Positions 1 to 13,129 of a stretch of 64,000 nt of DNA are shown in pieces. The stretch covers positions 124,001 through 188,000 of the forward strand of contig OU342824.1 in the NCBI GenBank assembly GCA_910591455.2. The letters run 5' to 3'. The notes below the pieces were generated by a model, which did no database searches, was not told where the DNA came from, and saw only the letters and a program-made list of their open reading frames with translations. Every line of letters starts with the position of its first letter. Position 1 is the stretch's first letter. Position numbers and translations under genes: made by a program. The DNA comes from Pholis gunnellus (Eukaryota > Chordata > Actinopteri > Perciformes > Pholidae).

Positions 1-424
1 CCTGCTGATTGAGTAACGCTTGTTAAAGCTAAAGTGTCTCTCTTTTGGGGATCTCCTGAAATGTAAAAAATATGAATGTGTGTGAGGTGTTTTTAAAGAT
101 CTATGTCTTCAGTAGGAACCAATGGACTTGGAGCTGAGAGCCACAGAGGAGAGCCACAGGGAAGTCAGAAAACATTAAGTGACAAACTAAAACATTGATA
201 CTTTGAATCTGCACATAGGATTTGTTAATAATATAATGTGAAAAGCCTTATCTTTTAGGTAATTTAACACACTGAAATTATATCAGATCCTGTCTTTGAA
301 CCCTGACTTCTTTCTGCATTGCCTATTTTCACACTTTTCTCGATCGTGTTTGGGCTCAGAATGCAAGTGAAGCTAAATAAACTGCACCATCATCTTGAGG
401 CTGTTTGGGCCACACCATCCTTAC

Positions 425-3400
425 TTTTTGATGTTCAGCTGGATCCTGGTCCAGTAAAGGGGCTTCATGGGTCTGGGGGGTTCCACCACAGCCTTCCTGG
501 GTGGCTTCTCCTGGGTCAGACCCAGAGCGTACAGCCCCAGTGGCAGAGGAGGAGGCAGGGAGCCGAGGGCTCCTGGAAGAGCTGGGGGAGCACAGAAGCC
601 TCCTGGTGGAGGAGGGGGTGGAGGAGGTCCACAGCCTGGGGGTGGTGGTGGTGGAGGAGGTGGGGCTCCTATTCCTGGTAATGGAGGAGGAGGTGGAGCA
701 ATGCCGCCAGGGAGGGGAGGAGGAGGAGAGGGTAGGAGTGGAGCAAGGCCACCTGGAAGTGGAGGAGGAGGGGGTGGGGGTGGAGCAAAGCCACCTGGTA
801 GTGGAGGAGGAGGGGGTGGGGGTGGAGGAACTGCTGAACCAAAAGGTAATGGAGGTGGAGGTGGAGGAGCGGGCATTGAGCCTCCTGGTAGTGGCGGAGG
901 AGGAGGTGGTGGGGGAGGAGGTGCCACTATCTGTCCGTGTAAAGGATGAGGAGGTACTGCTCCTCCTGGCAGGGGAGGTGGAGGTGGAGGCTGCAGCTGA
1001 CATGAACACCTGGAGCCATCCACCCTGGGCGGAGGCTGTAGGAAGCCATTCGCTTCGCCCGGCTCACTGCAAGGCACTTTGAACTTAAAGCTGTTGTCCA
1101 TGGGCGAGGTCTGCACCGACTTGACCTCCAGGCAGCCCAGAGTGGGAGCTGCCTCCGTCTGCAGGTGAGCGTCACACACAACCCTCAGGAGGCCCTCCTC
1201 TCCCCCACACTCCCTGTCCGTGGTGGAAATGGTGGGTTTCATACTGTCTCTGTCCAGAGGAAGGGGCTGTTGCTCCAGCTCAGCAATCTTAGTCCTGAGA
1301 TCTTCTATGGTTTGTTCCAACTGTTGGATGACAATGACGTGTTTTTCCTTCAGTTTTGCTGAAGGAAGGACACGTTCCTCCTGCAAATAAAAGAGAAGCA
1401 AGAGGTATAACAACAGTCAGAGCTCTCTGTTTTAGTAAAATCTGTTCATTGGCAAATGTAGAATTACTTATTTAAAAAAGAAAAAAAGTCCTCAATTTGT
1501 GTCAGAGTACAGAGGGGCCACATTTAAATATAGATTGTGGCAGGTGATTGCAGAACAGCTTGGAATCAGGAATGGTCGCAAAACAAAGGATGTGCGTCAG
1601 ATTAGACAGTGGTGGTATTGCTCTATAGGCAGTTGAACGATAGCTTCTTGCTAATGTCATTCATTCTTTTGCACCGTTTGGGACTAGCATTATTCGTTGC
1701 ACCCACGTTATTAGTTCAGTTTTGTCTTGTATTGTAAATTTTGCAACAAAGAAAATAACGGAAGGCATCAGACGTTTTGTTATCAGAAGACTGATTAAAG
1801 AAACGCATACAAAAAATACTCTTTACATATTGTGACTGGCCCTGGTGGGCCGTCAGGGCCTGCAAAGCCTTCTCTGCTGGCCTAAACAGAATCACAAAGT
1901 TATAGCTATTTTATGATTTAATCATTTTTCTTAAATACACTACATGTATAATAATGTATACAAATATTTTTCCCATCATCTTGCTTTTTCCTCAGTTGCT
2001 CTGCTTCCAGTGCAGCTTGTTTTAAGTAGAGCTTTTATCCAATCAGATTTCACCTCTGTGTCTCTAGGTAAGAAGAGAGGCCCCAGGCCTGCAGACTCAC
2101 CAGTGCCTCCATGTGCAGTTTAAGTGAATGGGGACGATATTGTTGATTGTCATAGTCTTCAACCAATCAGATTTTTAGTTTGAGATTCTTCGCCAGAGCG
2201 GCCTGCTGGCCTACAACTACTCCAGCTCACTTTGCAGTGTGTGCTGTGATTGGTCAGTGGGTGAGCACGTGACTATTGGAAAACGAAACTTAACTTGCCA
2301 GCAGAGCTTAGTTGGAGGAGTACGAGTTCAAATTGAAAGAAATTATAAAATGTTTAGGGTTTTGATTGGTGTAGTTTATTTATTTTTTTACCTAGCTTTT
2401 TTTTTTAGCACTCAATGGCTGAATAAGGAGGAGAAACGGATTTAGTGGCAGAGTTACTGACAACGTCTTTCTCAAGAAAGGCATTTCAGGAAAAGCTGGA
2501 CATCATAAGAAATGGTCAGTCAACGCCACAGCTGGCAGCCCTGACTCAGCAGGAATAGGATTTGTATGAACGGTATTTCTTGCTGACAGCGTCGGAGAAG
2601 CGTTGCACATTTTATGGCTGGGTTTAGAGCTATGCTATGCTAACCTGAGGACACCATAGCATTTGAAAACTTTTAGAGAGACTCGAGTCGATCTACAACT
2701 CAACGAACACTTTCACAGGGAAACATCTCCACAACCGCGGCCCGACGTGTGGTCAGCGCCGGCCGGTGGGTACCTTGACGTGCGAATCCCGGCCCCGTTG
2801 CGAACCTGCCGCAGCAGACCGGCGAAATACAACTGAGGAGACTCGACTGGCTCCATGAATCGAGAAGGACTTCTTACTGGAACTGAAACGATGTACTGGG
2901 ATTAAACTCTTTAAGTTTCGGTAAGTCACAAACTGCGTTAATTTTTTTACATAGTAACGTTACTACTGTTCATTTGTCTATCGTGTCGTTTTTATGAATA
3001 GTATTTGAATGGCTCGTGCTCTTGTGTGGTGGAATGCGTGGATCCGCTGCAGGTTTGCTGGATTGATGTGTCATAATGAGGTTATTAGGAGGTAATTCAA
3101 CTGTAGTAGGACACAGAAGGCCCAGGTATAAAATGCAAGGCCCGCCACTGGTGACTGGTAAAGGACTCCATTTATATAGCACTTGTCTACCGGACAAAGA
3201 GCCTGAGACCGTTCCTACTTCAGTGCAACAGAAAGTACTTTATACATCTCAAAGAAAAAAATAAATGAAATACAGCAGGAAATCTGTGCAAGCAACAATA
3301 TATCTAAGTGCAAGCATACAGTTTGAGCAGCTATCCAAGCGCAAGCAGGGGATATTTGGGTGTGGGGACAGGGATTTGTAGGAAAGCATTACAAAATCTG

Positions 3401-6400
3401 AAGTGAAATCAATGAGTCACATTACCTATTCAATTAAAAGACCACACTCTTAAGATAGAAAAAATATCTATAATCTTTCAGTCAACTAGAGAAAAACTGA
3501 GTGACTGACCTCTTGGCTCTCCTGCTGCTGCGTCAAATCCAAGATGGCTGCATGGTGTTCTGAACAAACAGAGACATCAGTAGGTCAGCACAATATAATA
3601 CAACAGAAACACTTTACACAAGGCTCATACATCGTCTGTAGGCAATTGTGAACATATGAAAGTATGATGTCACGTATAAAATGTTTGACTGGTACTTTGA
3701 CTCAGCACCAGTATCTTTCGGTGATACAGCCAAAAGCCAGTAGTACACTAAGCAGCCGCATCACTTTTTTACTGTACCAAAAAAAAGTAGAGCTTTTATC
3801 CAATCAGATTTCACCTCTGTGTCTCTAGGTAAGAAGAGAGGCCCCAGGCCTGCAGACTCACCCAGTGCTTCCATGTGCAGTTTAAGTTGAATGGGGACGA
3901 TATTGTTGATTGACATAGTCTTCAACCAATCAGATCTTTAGTTAGAGATTCATGGACGCACCAGAGCGGTTTGCAGGCCTACAGTTACATCAGCATTACT
4001 GCAGCTCAGAGTCCAGATGCCTTCCTGCCGCAAGGGTGCATAGTGTGCTGTGATTGGTCAGTGGGCGGGCACGTGACTATGTGCCCGCGAAACATAATGC
4101 TTGCTAGAAGAGCTTTGGTTGTAGCAGACAGAGTTCAAGTGGAAATATTTGAAAGACATTTTACCTAGCTTTGTTTTTTTAATATGAAATGGCGGAAGGA
4201 GGAGAAACGGATTTAGTGGCGGAGTTACTGGGAACGCTTTTCTGAAGAAGGACATTTCTGAACAAACTGGACAGTAAGAAACGACCCCACAGCTAGCAGC
4301 CCTGACCCAGCCAGGAAAAGGATTTGTATGCAGTGTCGGAGAAGCCTTGCATATGTTATGGCTGTGAATGTGTTTCATTTTAACTGAGCGTCGGTACTTT
4401 TGGAGAGACTCGAGTGGATCTACAACTCAACGACCACGTTCGCAGGGAAACAGCTCCACAACCGCGGCCCGCCCTTCGCCGGTCCACGGCTGGTCCACGG
4501 CCAAAGACGACCACCGGCGGCGGAAGACCGACGACGACCGGCAAAATATAACTGGGGAGGCTCGACTGGCATGATGAATGGAGAAGGACTTCTTACTGGA
4601 ACTGATGTACTGGGATTAAACTCTTTGTCAACAAAGAAAGGAGGATAGACAGCATTTGGTAAGTGAACTTCGTTTGTTTACCTCTACCGTTCATTTGTCT
4701 ATCGTGGCGTTTTTATGAATAATATTTGAATGGCTCGTGCTCGTGTGGTGGAATGCGTGGATCCGCTGCAGGTCTGCTGGATTGATTTGTCATGCTTTGT
4801 TGTCATACGAATATATGCGACTGCTCTTGTGAGTTTGTCATTGTGTTACATTGATTTGGACAATATTGTCCGTTAATGACGCAGCGTCCCGTCATGCTCA
4901 TTTTATTTCATTCATGTATCTGCACTCTGCATTTCGTGTTTTGTATGCTAGGTGTTGAACTTCATGTAACATTTTATTTCATTTGTCAAATGTTGCAGTG
5001 TTATGTGAATATGCGGCTTTTACACGAAACAAATAATAACCCGTAGCTGTGACGTCATAATGAGGTTATAAGAAGTGTAGAACAGCATTGAAGGCCCAGG
5101 TATAAAATCCATGGCCCGCCACTGGTACATAAGTATGTACTTACATAACCTGTGTGTTTATCTTAATCATAGAAAAAATGAAGCACAGATGATCTGAAGG
5201 CCTACAAAGACAGAGAGAGGATCATCTTGACCTGTGCATACCAGGGTGTATGAGTAACTGGGCTCTCAAGTAAAGAAAACACAAGAGAGAGTCTCTTTAT
5301 AATTGGGTACCTGGCACCATCATACTAAAATCTAACTTTAAACAGTGAGGTACAGGTTGGCAAGAGTTTCAGCTATATAAAGTATTCTTTGTGTAAAGTA
5401 AAAATGTACTAATCCTGTTTTTAATCCATAACCAATCAGTAACTGTCCATGACTTCCGTGTTCTGATTATTTACCAATCAGAAAGACCCCAGACAATAAG
5501 GAGGAGCATTGCATGACAGATTTAAAAAGTGATGATGTGAGAAAGGTTATTATGTCTGCATTCCTGAGTCCACACCCTTTGTATTTTGAGATCTGCAGGC
5601 TATTAGGCTATTTTCGCCATTGTTTGCAGTGTTAGCGCCCATGTTAAGAGCCGTGTGAAGGTATTTTGGACTTGTAAGAGCAAGCCCCAAGAAGAGTAAC
5701 ATTTGACTTTGAAACCAATTTTCTTTGTGGCAAAACCAAGGAATTACAACCTTCGGGTCTCTCATGGGATGCCATTGGCCCCAGAAAGACTTGGTTAAGC
5801 TTCGGAAAAGATTGTGGTTTAACTTTTATAAAATAAGTGTATTTATTAAGTAATATAAGTATGTGCGTAACAATTTTATTTGGTTTCACACGGGACACAA
5901 ACAGCGGTCACTTGAGTGAAAGTCCTGTGTCTGTTTACAGCGGATAATGTATTTTGTGACTAGGTTTGTATTTATAAATCACTATCTGAGATGCTCCACC
6001 CACCAAATAAAGCTTAAAAAATAAATAAAGCAGCTAACTGCTGGACAAATCAACATTTACAGCAGGTTTATTTCAAGTTATGATATTTTGAAACAGAGAG
6101 ACAAATATTCACACTGATACTATGAAAGTAGTACTCACCTTGGCTTTCTTCTGAAATGCCAAAGCATGAAAATGGAATAAACCCATTCAGATGAAGACAG
6201 GAAAATCAAAAAAGGGGAAAAGAATCAAACACAAAGGTCAAGATCCTTGCATAAATCTGAGTGGAGATCAAATCATAAGTGACCTTTAAACACATACAGA
6301 TATCTTTGTTTTGATACTTCCTGCTAGCCAATACCCTACATTTTTCACCTCCATATGTTCTACTTCACTTTTTACAGGGTGAGGGGACAATTGGAATCCA

Positions 6401-9400
6401 GGTTAAACAATGTCAGAAAAGAAACTCTGATGACATACATCTCGAGAATTATACAACAAGGCATGTTGAAGGGTAGTTCAAAACGTTCTTTCCGAGAGTG
6501 AGATCAGGTGATCAAAACCAATCTCTTTGTGTGTAGCTGGAGACACTGAACAAAAGTGATGGGCGGATCGATACAGTGTAGTTTGTCAAGAAATAGTTAT
6601 AGTATGTGACTTATTTTTGAACATTGTCAACCAACTGAAGAATAGAGAACAGTTCAGATATCTACCAGAAAAGTAGCTAGCTGTTAACGGTGAGGACTTA
6701 ACCCATTAGGCTTCAAGCATGTACCCTAATATACAGTAAGCTATGTTGTAGACAAATACCTTTGATCTACTGCCATATATAAGACACTATTATCTGCACT
6801 TCTGTTTGAGCCAACATTGGTTAGATATGATACCGCTCTCTCATTGCTGTCACATCCCAGGACAGTCTAAACACTGTAAATCATAAACAGGCATTAACAC
6901 GTGAAAAGTGGGTTCAACACAAAAATCTCAGCATCTTGCCAATTATTTACTGACTACAAAAAATTCTTTCTGTTTTATCATCCTTGTCAAGTAGCCAGCT
7001 TGTGACATATGGACCATGTGTCCATATGTCACATGTGACATAAGTGTTGATCTTACCTGCCTCTGTGGATTTGAGTGCAGTCCTGTCGTCTCCGCCTGGC
7101 TTGGCTGGAAGCCAGGGGCCCTTATGTTGCCCCAGTAGTTTCCCTTCAAGGGAATCCAGGGTGTGAGATGGCTGGTTAACTGCTGCCCACATATACAGTT
7201 GGTCATGCTGGGGAAACAAAACTCCTTCATGTTTAATGTCACACCAGTGGTGGAAAGTAAAAGTTTGGGTACTTTTGATTTTTACTCTGCTACTGTTGCA
7301 TAAGCAAACATCATTATTTTCTCTGAAAAATAACATTAATCAAAAGTGACAGAGGAATAGATCCACTGAAGCAATCATAGAGGGCAGGTAGTTGGTCACA
7401 TGACAACACAAACAGAAAATGTAGTAATACAGGAAAAGAAGGAAGTGTTCTGTTATGAAATTCAACAAAGAAATAGCTCCTGAGCATAATACAATTTTAC
7501 ATGTAATTCAAGTATTCAAGTGTCTTAAGTTGTGCTTTTGAGTGGTGGCTTTGGCCTCAACACAATCAACTCAAACTCGGTGGAGTGGGCAGATTCAAAG
7601 GTCTGGACAATACATGTGCATGGTGAAGAGTCTTACAGGCATGGAAACAGCGTCTGGATGTTGATTTAAAAAATGTAACTGAGATTGGAAAAAGGGGCAT
7701 TTTTCAGATCACAATACAAATTGGTGTGCGCAAAAGGGTGTGAATACATACGTCAAACTTAGCTGTTGCTGTGGAGGTGATGTGGGAGGTGCTGCCTCCC
7801 AGTCGCTCTCTGAAGCAGTCAGTGAAAGGCAACAGGAGGCCCATGGCCAAGATCCTGGAGCAGAGCCTCTCAGCCTCCTCAGGCTCCTCCTGCTGCTGTT
7901 GCAGGAACAGCTTCTCCAGAAGAGTTCGACCTGGACAGCCAATGATGAAAACAATGCTTATGTGACTAATTATATTGCTTTCTATAAAGCCATTTGCTGA
8001 AATCCCAGATGAGAGAAAGCCAGATAGTTGGATGTGCACTGTAGTACAGTACATATTTACTGTCAGCCTTTGGAATGACGGCACTGAAAGCACAGTTTTT
8101 ACTTAGAACTTGAATGTGTCCGATTGTATAGCAGTCTATGAGAAAATGACTCTACTTCTCTCTTGATTTATTACCTCAGTAAACATTGTAAACATGAGTT
8201 TATGGTCTCAATCTCTAGTTTCAAGTCTTCTTCAATACAGCATGATGTTCATTTAGTAAATTATGGTCCATTTAGAGTCAAATAGACCATAAAGAGGAGT
8301 ATGCTTTAGGATGTGGCTACCTTGTAAATGACAGGTCGCCACCACTACCAGAGCCGTATACGGTGTCTCTCTATGGTCACTTCCATTTACTGGTTACAAA
8401 AGTCAAGTTGGCGACAGCCGTAAACCAAGATGGTGATGGCCAAAACGCCAGACTGGCGAGCTGCATGCAATGTCTATAGAATGCTGTGACGGCAGCTGCT
8501 AAGTCAGCGAGTGGCGGCCGCTTGATTCTATGGCAAAGTGTAGCCAAACTAAAAGTTGGGGATAGTTTAACTTTTGCCTACAAACTGCGACCAGAGAATA
8601 CCCACAGCCAATCGGTAAACAGAGTCCTGGGATTAACTGTGACTTGTTGAAATACGTGACAAAGAATTCCTTCCCACCCAAAACACATGAACATGACTCT
8701 TTTTCGAACACCTGTAAACCTGGATTTGTAAAATCAGTGGAACTGAAATCAGTTTACAACTGAAAGCTGACTGTACACGTAATATGAATGTGGCAGCAGT
8801 ATGGTACAGTGACAGTGAAAACTGACCAACTGTGAGCTTGTCTCCAACTAAAAATACTTTTATGCATTTATTGATGGCAAACTACCAAAGCTCAACATCT
8901 ATTTTTAGACGATTAATTAGACTCTGGGCAGAGAGGTTATGCCTGACATGTACATCTTTGTGATGGATACATCCTGCCAGAGCTACTAATGCTTTATATT
9001 ACCAGTGTCATTCTCTGTTTGTTGACCTCTAGCTGGAGAAATCAGCACAAAATTTGCCTCCTGCTTCCTTCTTGCTCCCAGGAAACAATAACTAACTGAA
9101 AATGAAACCGCTACACACCTGTGAAGACGTCCTGAAAGCCGCAGGTAGAAACCTGTCCACAGGAAGATCTTCTGGTAGCACAGAGGGGTTGGCTGCCTCC
9201 TCCTCTGTAGCCCACCAGATATTCCCCCGAATCTCCTCCATCCTCCTCTCTGCTCCTCAGCCTCCTCTCGAGGTCCTCCGTCCAGTCGGCCGAGCGACTC
9301 AGAGGCCCGGCGATGCTTCGAGAACGCTGTCTGCGGACTTGATGGCCCTCGAGCATCGTCCTGTCAACATTAAGATTTCAGGTTAGCTTTACTTCTAAAA

Positions 9401-12282
9401 CCTAAATATAGGGTTAGGGTTAGGGTACGTTACTAAATGTAACGTTTGTTTTGTTGGCAAAACCTAAAAGTACGTAGTTTTAAGTAGTAAGTAGTTTTAA
9501 GCCCAACCATATTTTTTTCCAAAACATAACTAAGTGCTTTTTGTCATAACTTTTATTTTTAACACAATGTCGTCCCAGAAAGAAAGTAGTTCCAAGCGAC
9601 ACGAAAAAAATTGCTGTCCCTGTAAACAAAACCAATAGATTGAATTTTGTGACTATTTCACGAACTGTCGTGAGACTGTGTTGGTTATTTCCAGGACTTC
9701 TTTGGCTGAGCTGAATATAATATCCTGTATGCAGTCATCAAAAGCATATTCAAGATATCTTGTCAGGCTTCTGATTTTCAACTCAGAGTCTGATACCGGC
9801 GCACAGAAGCACCATTTAGTGTCTGCATGAGTTGCTAAACTACAGCTAAACTTCGTTCTTTTTGCAGTGTGAAAATTGTATTACCTGACAGTAACAGTAA
9901 CTAAGCGGGGGCAGGGCTTAGTGAAGGATCAATTCCGGAATATTACCTTTTGGTTTTATAATCATAGCTTTGGACATTATTTCAATCAGTTATGATAACA
10001 TTATACTTACTAAGGTAATTGCTGGGATATGGGAACATGGCAACAATACTACACTGCAAGATAAAGAAGCAGTCAGTCAGACAGGTTGTTAACAAGCCAA
10101 TAGTTTAGCCCGATTATCGAAACCACTTTATTTGGAGGTAAAAGCCAAACCACACCTGAAAGGTTGCTAATAATCCCTAATTACGCAGGGAAACTGCAGC
10201 AAGAACAGTAACTCAGAGTTTAACCAGGGAATTGCTACTCTATGTAATCTGTGATGACAGTCTAGGTTATGATTTTCTCATTTTACCATTTTGTCTCCCA
10301 AGTTTGACCAACTCGGTGGTTTGTTCACAAGCTGTCTGATCATCTCTCTTCAGGTTTTTGTCATTTTTTTTTAGCAACACCACATTCCCAAACCTCAGCA
10401 ATTACCTTGGTGGGTATGTACCAATAGGGATGATGCCCAAAACTACTGATATAAGACCCAAATTGTGGTAAATTGAAATGATCCTTCTTAAAGAGAATCC
10501 ACTTCATCTGCAACTCTGACTAACATCATTTGATATTTAAAAAACAAATCCAAGTTAATGTTGAATGGCATACTGTATCATGCATGCTGTCAAATCATCA
10601 TGTCCAAGGTGAAACTAAATCAAAGATAATAATAATATAGTTATAATTAACATGTTGCAACACCACAGGTACCTGTGGAGGTGATGGTGGGCTCTGCGCA
10701 GGGATAGGGGGCTGTGGGAGGGGGACAGGCCTGGGGAGTGTCCTGGGGAGCTGAGCTGTCTCGTAGTGGTCTTGATGTAGGAAGGGAAGATGGGAGGGTA
10801 GGGTTTCACCACAGGGATAGAGGAGGTGGAGGAGTGGGTGGACCTGAGGAGTCGTTTGGCCAGTGTGGGGCTCTCCTGGGGAGGCAGCGGGGTGAAGCAC
10901 ACGCTGCTCCTCCTGCCATGCTTGTAGGGGGAGGCCCTGGTGCCGGCAGCAGCAGCAGAGCCGTTGGATTCGGATCCAGCGCTTAGGCAGTCCTCAAGGG
11001 ACTCTGCACTGGTACCCGATCCCAACTGACCCTCACCTTGTTCGAACACGTTCCCTGAGCTCAGCCCTTCGGTGGGTTCAGGACTTTTGTGGTGGCTGTC
11101 TGCAGGTGGAGGACTACGGTCTACATCCACCCCGGACTCCCTCTCCGCTCCTTCACTTCCTGCATCCTCTGTGCCCCCTGTGGTTTTCCCAGCAATGCCA
11201 AATGTGTGATCAGGGAAGCTGTTACCACCGGTTGTCATGGTGACCGGGCTGACAGCTGCCCCTCCGGCGGTAGCCATGGTGATGGTTGTGTGAGGGGGCT
11301 GCTGCGCCCAAGCATGCTGGTCCTTTGTGCCTGTGGCAACACAAAGAGAGGCTTCTCTCTCTCTCTGCCCCTTCCCATTTAGCTCCGGATGCTCCACCCC
11401 ATCCTTCTCCTCCCTCCTCTCGTGCACCTCCGTGTGGAAGGGGGGGTGTGGTGTTGGTTGCTGGTCCGTGTGCCTGACAGAGCCAGATGGAAGTCCCGTC
11501 TCTAGGAATGACAGGGCATCAGACCCAAGTTCTAATTCTGGAGTCAGGTCAAGCACCTCAGGAGGAGTTAATTTAACTACCCCATTACTCTGCTTCCTCC
11601 TCCCCTCTCCTCCCCAGCTCGGATCCTTTTCACCCCCTCCCTGCTCTTCCACAATTACGTTAACCCCCCCATGCTGCTGTTGGTGCTGGAGCTGTATAGC
11701 GAGCTGGATGTCAGCTAGCAAATCCTCGTGGTCAGCTGCTGAGTGGAAGCTGTAGATATCCGTGTCTGACCCGGAGCTCCCCGCCTTCTGCCCTCCATCC
11801 TCTGTGGGAGATGTAGCTGCTGTTGAGGCTTTCCGCTGCATCTCCTGCTTCCGCTCTCGTACCTCTTCATCCTTTTTCCTCGGCTCTGGTTTCTTTTTCC
11901 TCTCAACCTCAGTGTCCGACTGTCCGAGCTCATCTGCAGACATTTCAGGTGTTTTTGTGCTGTCCAGTTCGTCATGTTGAGAGGCTAAAACGTCCTCCTT
12001 TGAGCCTGTGACTGATGAACATGCGTCTCCTTTCGCTTTCAGGTTGCCCTTTCTCTTCCGGATGGAGAAAACGGAGGACTTGGACTCAGATTTGTTTTTC
12101 TTCTTTCCTGGTCCTGTGCCATGCATCCCCCCTCCACCTCCTCCATGCTTACCGTGGAGTTTCTTTCCTCCCTTCTTTGTAGTCTCCCCTCCTCCCTCTC
12201 TCCATCCTTCATCCAGTGAAGGATAGCTTCCATTACCCGATGCTACTGCAGCTTTCTTCTGCTTAGCCTCCTGGTTGCCCAT
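425..12282 (-). CDS. fmn2: Formin-2, 5' part (exons 1-6 in window; FH2 domain lies beyond the left edge)
   Basis: Actin-nucleating formin acting at the cytoskeleton. Coding exons on the minus strand: 10673-12282, 9119-9360, 7752-7930, 7057-7207, 3510-3559 and 425-1380. Their phases (2,1,0,1,0,2) agree at every junction and give about 1,062 residues before FH2. The start is the ATG at 12282, giving MGNQEAKQKK, the N-terminal form typical of FMN2. It is followed by a Ser/Lys-rich region with the FMN2-like SSGSDTDIYSFHSA stretch. Exons 2-4 encode QDVFTGRTLLEKLF, AERLCSRILAMGLLLPF and DQLYMWAAVNQP, all close to what I know of human FMN2. Exon 6 holds a coiled coil (IQQLEQTIEDLRTKIAELE, about residues 757-784), a proline-rich FH1 (about 870-1020) for profilin-actin, and MKPLYWTRIQL at the FH2 entry. 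The last donor (AAAAA|GTAAGG) leaves phase 2. FMN1 is excluded by the N-terminus. The teleost a/b paralog cannot be decided. Confidence 0.93.
1840..3150. mobile_element. hAT-superfamily element, copy 1, with perfect 8-bp target duplication
   Basis: The ends are inverted repeats (left CCCTGGTGGGCC, right complement CAGTGGCGGGCC). The element is flanked by the identical 8-mer GTGACTGG at 1832-1839 and 3151-3158, the hAT signature. Inside are CCAAT-box-like motifs (ATTGGTCAGTG at about 2248) and a splice-donor-like site (TTTCGGTAAGT near 2917), as in a promoter plus first exon of a formerly autonomous element. No transposase reading frame remains. It lies in the fmn2 intron between the 425-1380 and 3510-3559 exons. 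Confidence 0.85.
3788..5124. mobile_element. hAT-superfamily element, copy 2, left-truncated
   Basis: Direct-orientation relative of the element at 1840-3150. Matching starts at about 3788 (AGAGCTTTTATCCAATCAG) and runs to the same right terminus (complement CAGTGGCGGGCC) at 5124. The left terminal repeat is absent, so no target duplication can be checked. It carries a longer segment after the shared donor-like site (4660 onward). It sits on the other side of the 50-nt fmn2 exon. Confidence 0.75.
5125..7056. other. fmn2 intron sequence
   Basis: Intronic sequence with no gene of its own. Apart from the candidate microexon at 6139-6150, it has a short block at about 5885-5935 resembling the repeat near 63050. 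A 14-bp perfect inverted repeat with a 5-base loop (TGTGACATATGGAC, 7001-7014 and 7020-7033) lies about 25 bases inside the intron from the donor of the 7057-7207 exon. Confidence 0.5.
6139..6150 (-). other. fmn2: Candidate 12-nt fmn2 microexon
   Basis: Twelve bases, AAGAAAGCCAAG, lie between an acceptor (CATTTCAG) and a strong donor (GTGAGTAC) in the intron between the 7057-7207 and 3510-3559 exons. Its length is a multiple of three. In the local phase 1 it would insert four residues (Glu-Ser-Gln type) without breaking the frame. The polypyrimidine tract is weak. The gene is in frame with or without it, so use is unproven. Confidence 0.3.
8126..8520 (+). repeat. Interspersed repeat family A, copy 1
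   Basis: Shares long blocks (TTTATTACCTCAGTAAACAT and following, then ATAGACCATAAAG) with 13130-14190 in the same orientation and with 60330-60800 in reverse. A shorter relative is at 43560-43690. It looks like a non-coding DNA-transposon-type repeat. It lies in the fmn2 intron between the 7752-7930 and 9119-9360 exons. Confidence 0.7.
9361..10672. other. fmn2 intron 1
   Basis: Intron between the first two fmn2 coding exons. It contains a short GGGTTA run (about 9410-9426) and a block at about 9780-9850 resembling one near 27300. No coding signal is visible. Confidence 0.5.
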
Positions 12283-12760
12283 GTTGATAGAGAGCGTCCA
12301 ACAGCTTCCTGTCTCTCCTCTCAGGTCATGTCTGGGAGAGCTCCTCCTGCCTGGGGAAAGATTTAGATGCCTGTGCTTGGCGAAACTAGAACCGTCTCGG
12401 CCTAATCTCTAGTCTGGTGGAGCTGGAGGAGGAGGAGCTGCTGGTGCTGATGGTGCTGATGGTGTTTTTTTTAAAGCTCTGTTGTGCGACGATCTTCTTC
12501 GTTGTTTTCTGGTGACGAAGGCTGGCGTGGCAGTGATGTTGACGCTGATGCAGGAGAGACGTACAGCTCCCCCTCCCTCCTCCCCTCTCTCTCTCTCTCT
12601 CTCTCTCCCTGTCTTAACACCCCCCCTCCTCCTGCTACTCTCCATCTGCTGAAAGGAGTGACGCAGGCACTGCATGCTCAGTGGAGCTTTGACAGGGAGG
12701 CAGACTGAGAGAGATGAAGAGCAACTGGGATGGGGACACAAAGCTAGGCCTGCTGGAAAA
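12283..12760 (-). promoter_or_regulatory. fmn2 5' flank and probable 5' UTR
   Basis: This is the sequence directly upstream of the fmn2 ATG. It is GC-richer than its surroundings and has a (CT)n run at about 12585-12607 (GA-rich on the gene strand). Position is the main argument. I see no clear TATA box or cap site and cannot place the transcription start. Antisense reading frames here (12409-12846) look like low-complexity artefacts. Confidence 0.3.
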
Positions 12761-13129
12761 AAAGTATAAAAAGACCTGAGAGGAATAAAAATGCTGACCA
12801 CAGTGACCATGCTGGGGCGGGGGCAGGGATTCTTATGGTCTGTCACTGCAGTTAATCACGGTTGCTAAATGGTTGCATACTACATTTCCCATGATTCCCT
12901 GACTTCTGCCTACATCACCCATAGTGCTACTGCTAAGTGTGGGCTAGACTCCAGTAGAGGGACCACTTATGCAGCTCCACGTCAATGCAGGATACTGGTT
13001 CTCGTTTCAAAAATGGCCTTCAGTTTCATTTTAACAGTTAACACACAAATAATAATTCTTATTATTAGCAAAAATAAAGCTGAGCCATATGTTTATTTCA
13101 ACGGTAAGTCTCTGCATCTGAAAAAGTGG

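Noticed and set aside
467..949. Glycine-rich plus-strand reading frame of 160 residues, and overlapping plus-strand frames at 319-1082
   Set aside because: It is the antisense of the fmn2 FH1 proline repeats, where CCN codons leave all other frames open. It has no homology of its own.
7001..7033. 14-bp inverted repeat as a regulatory hairpin near a fmn2 donor
   Set aside because: It is real as sequence but short and AT-rich, about 25 bases inside the intron. Nothing ties it to splicing, so it is only noted in the intron entry.
9410..9426. Interstitial telomere sequence
   Set aside because: Only about two to three GGGTTA units, too short to be more than chance or part of a dispersed repeat.
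11089..12226. Several plus-strand and alternative minus-strand frames
   Set aside because: All lie opposite or out of frame with the large fmn2 first exon and are low-complexity shadows.
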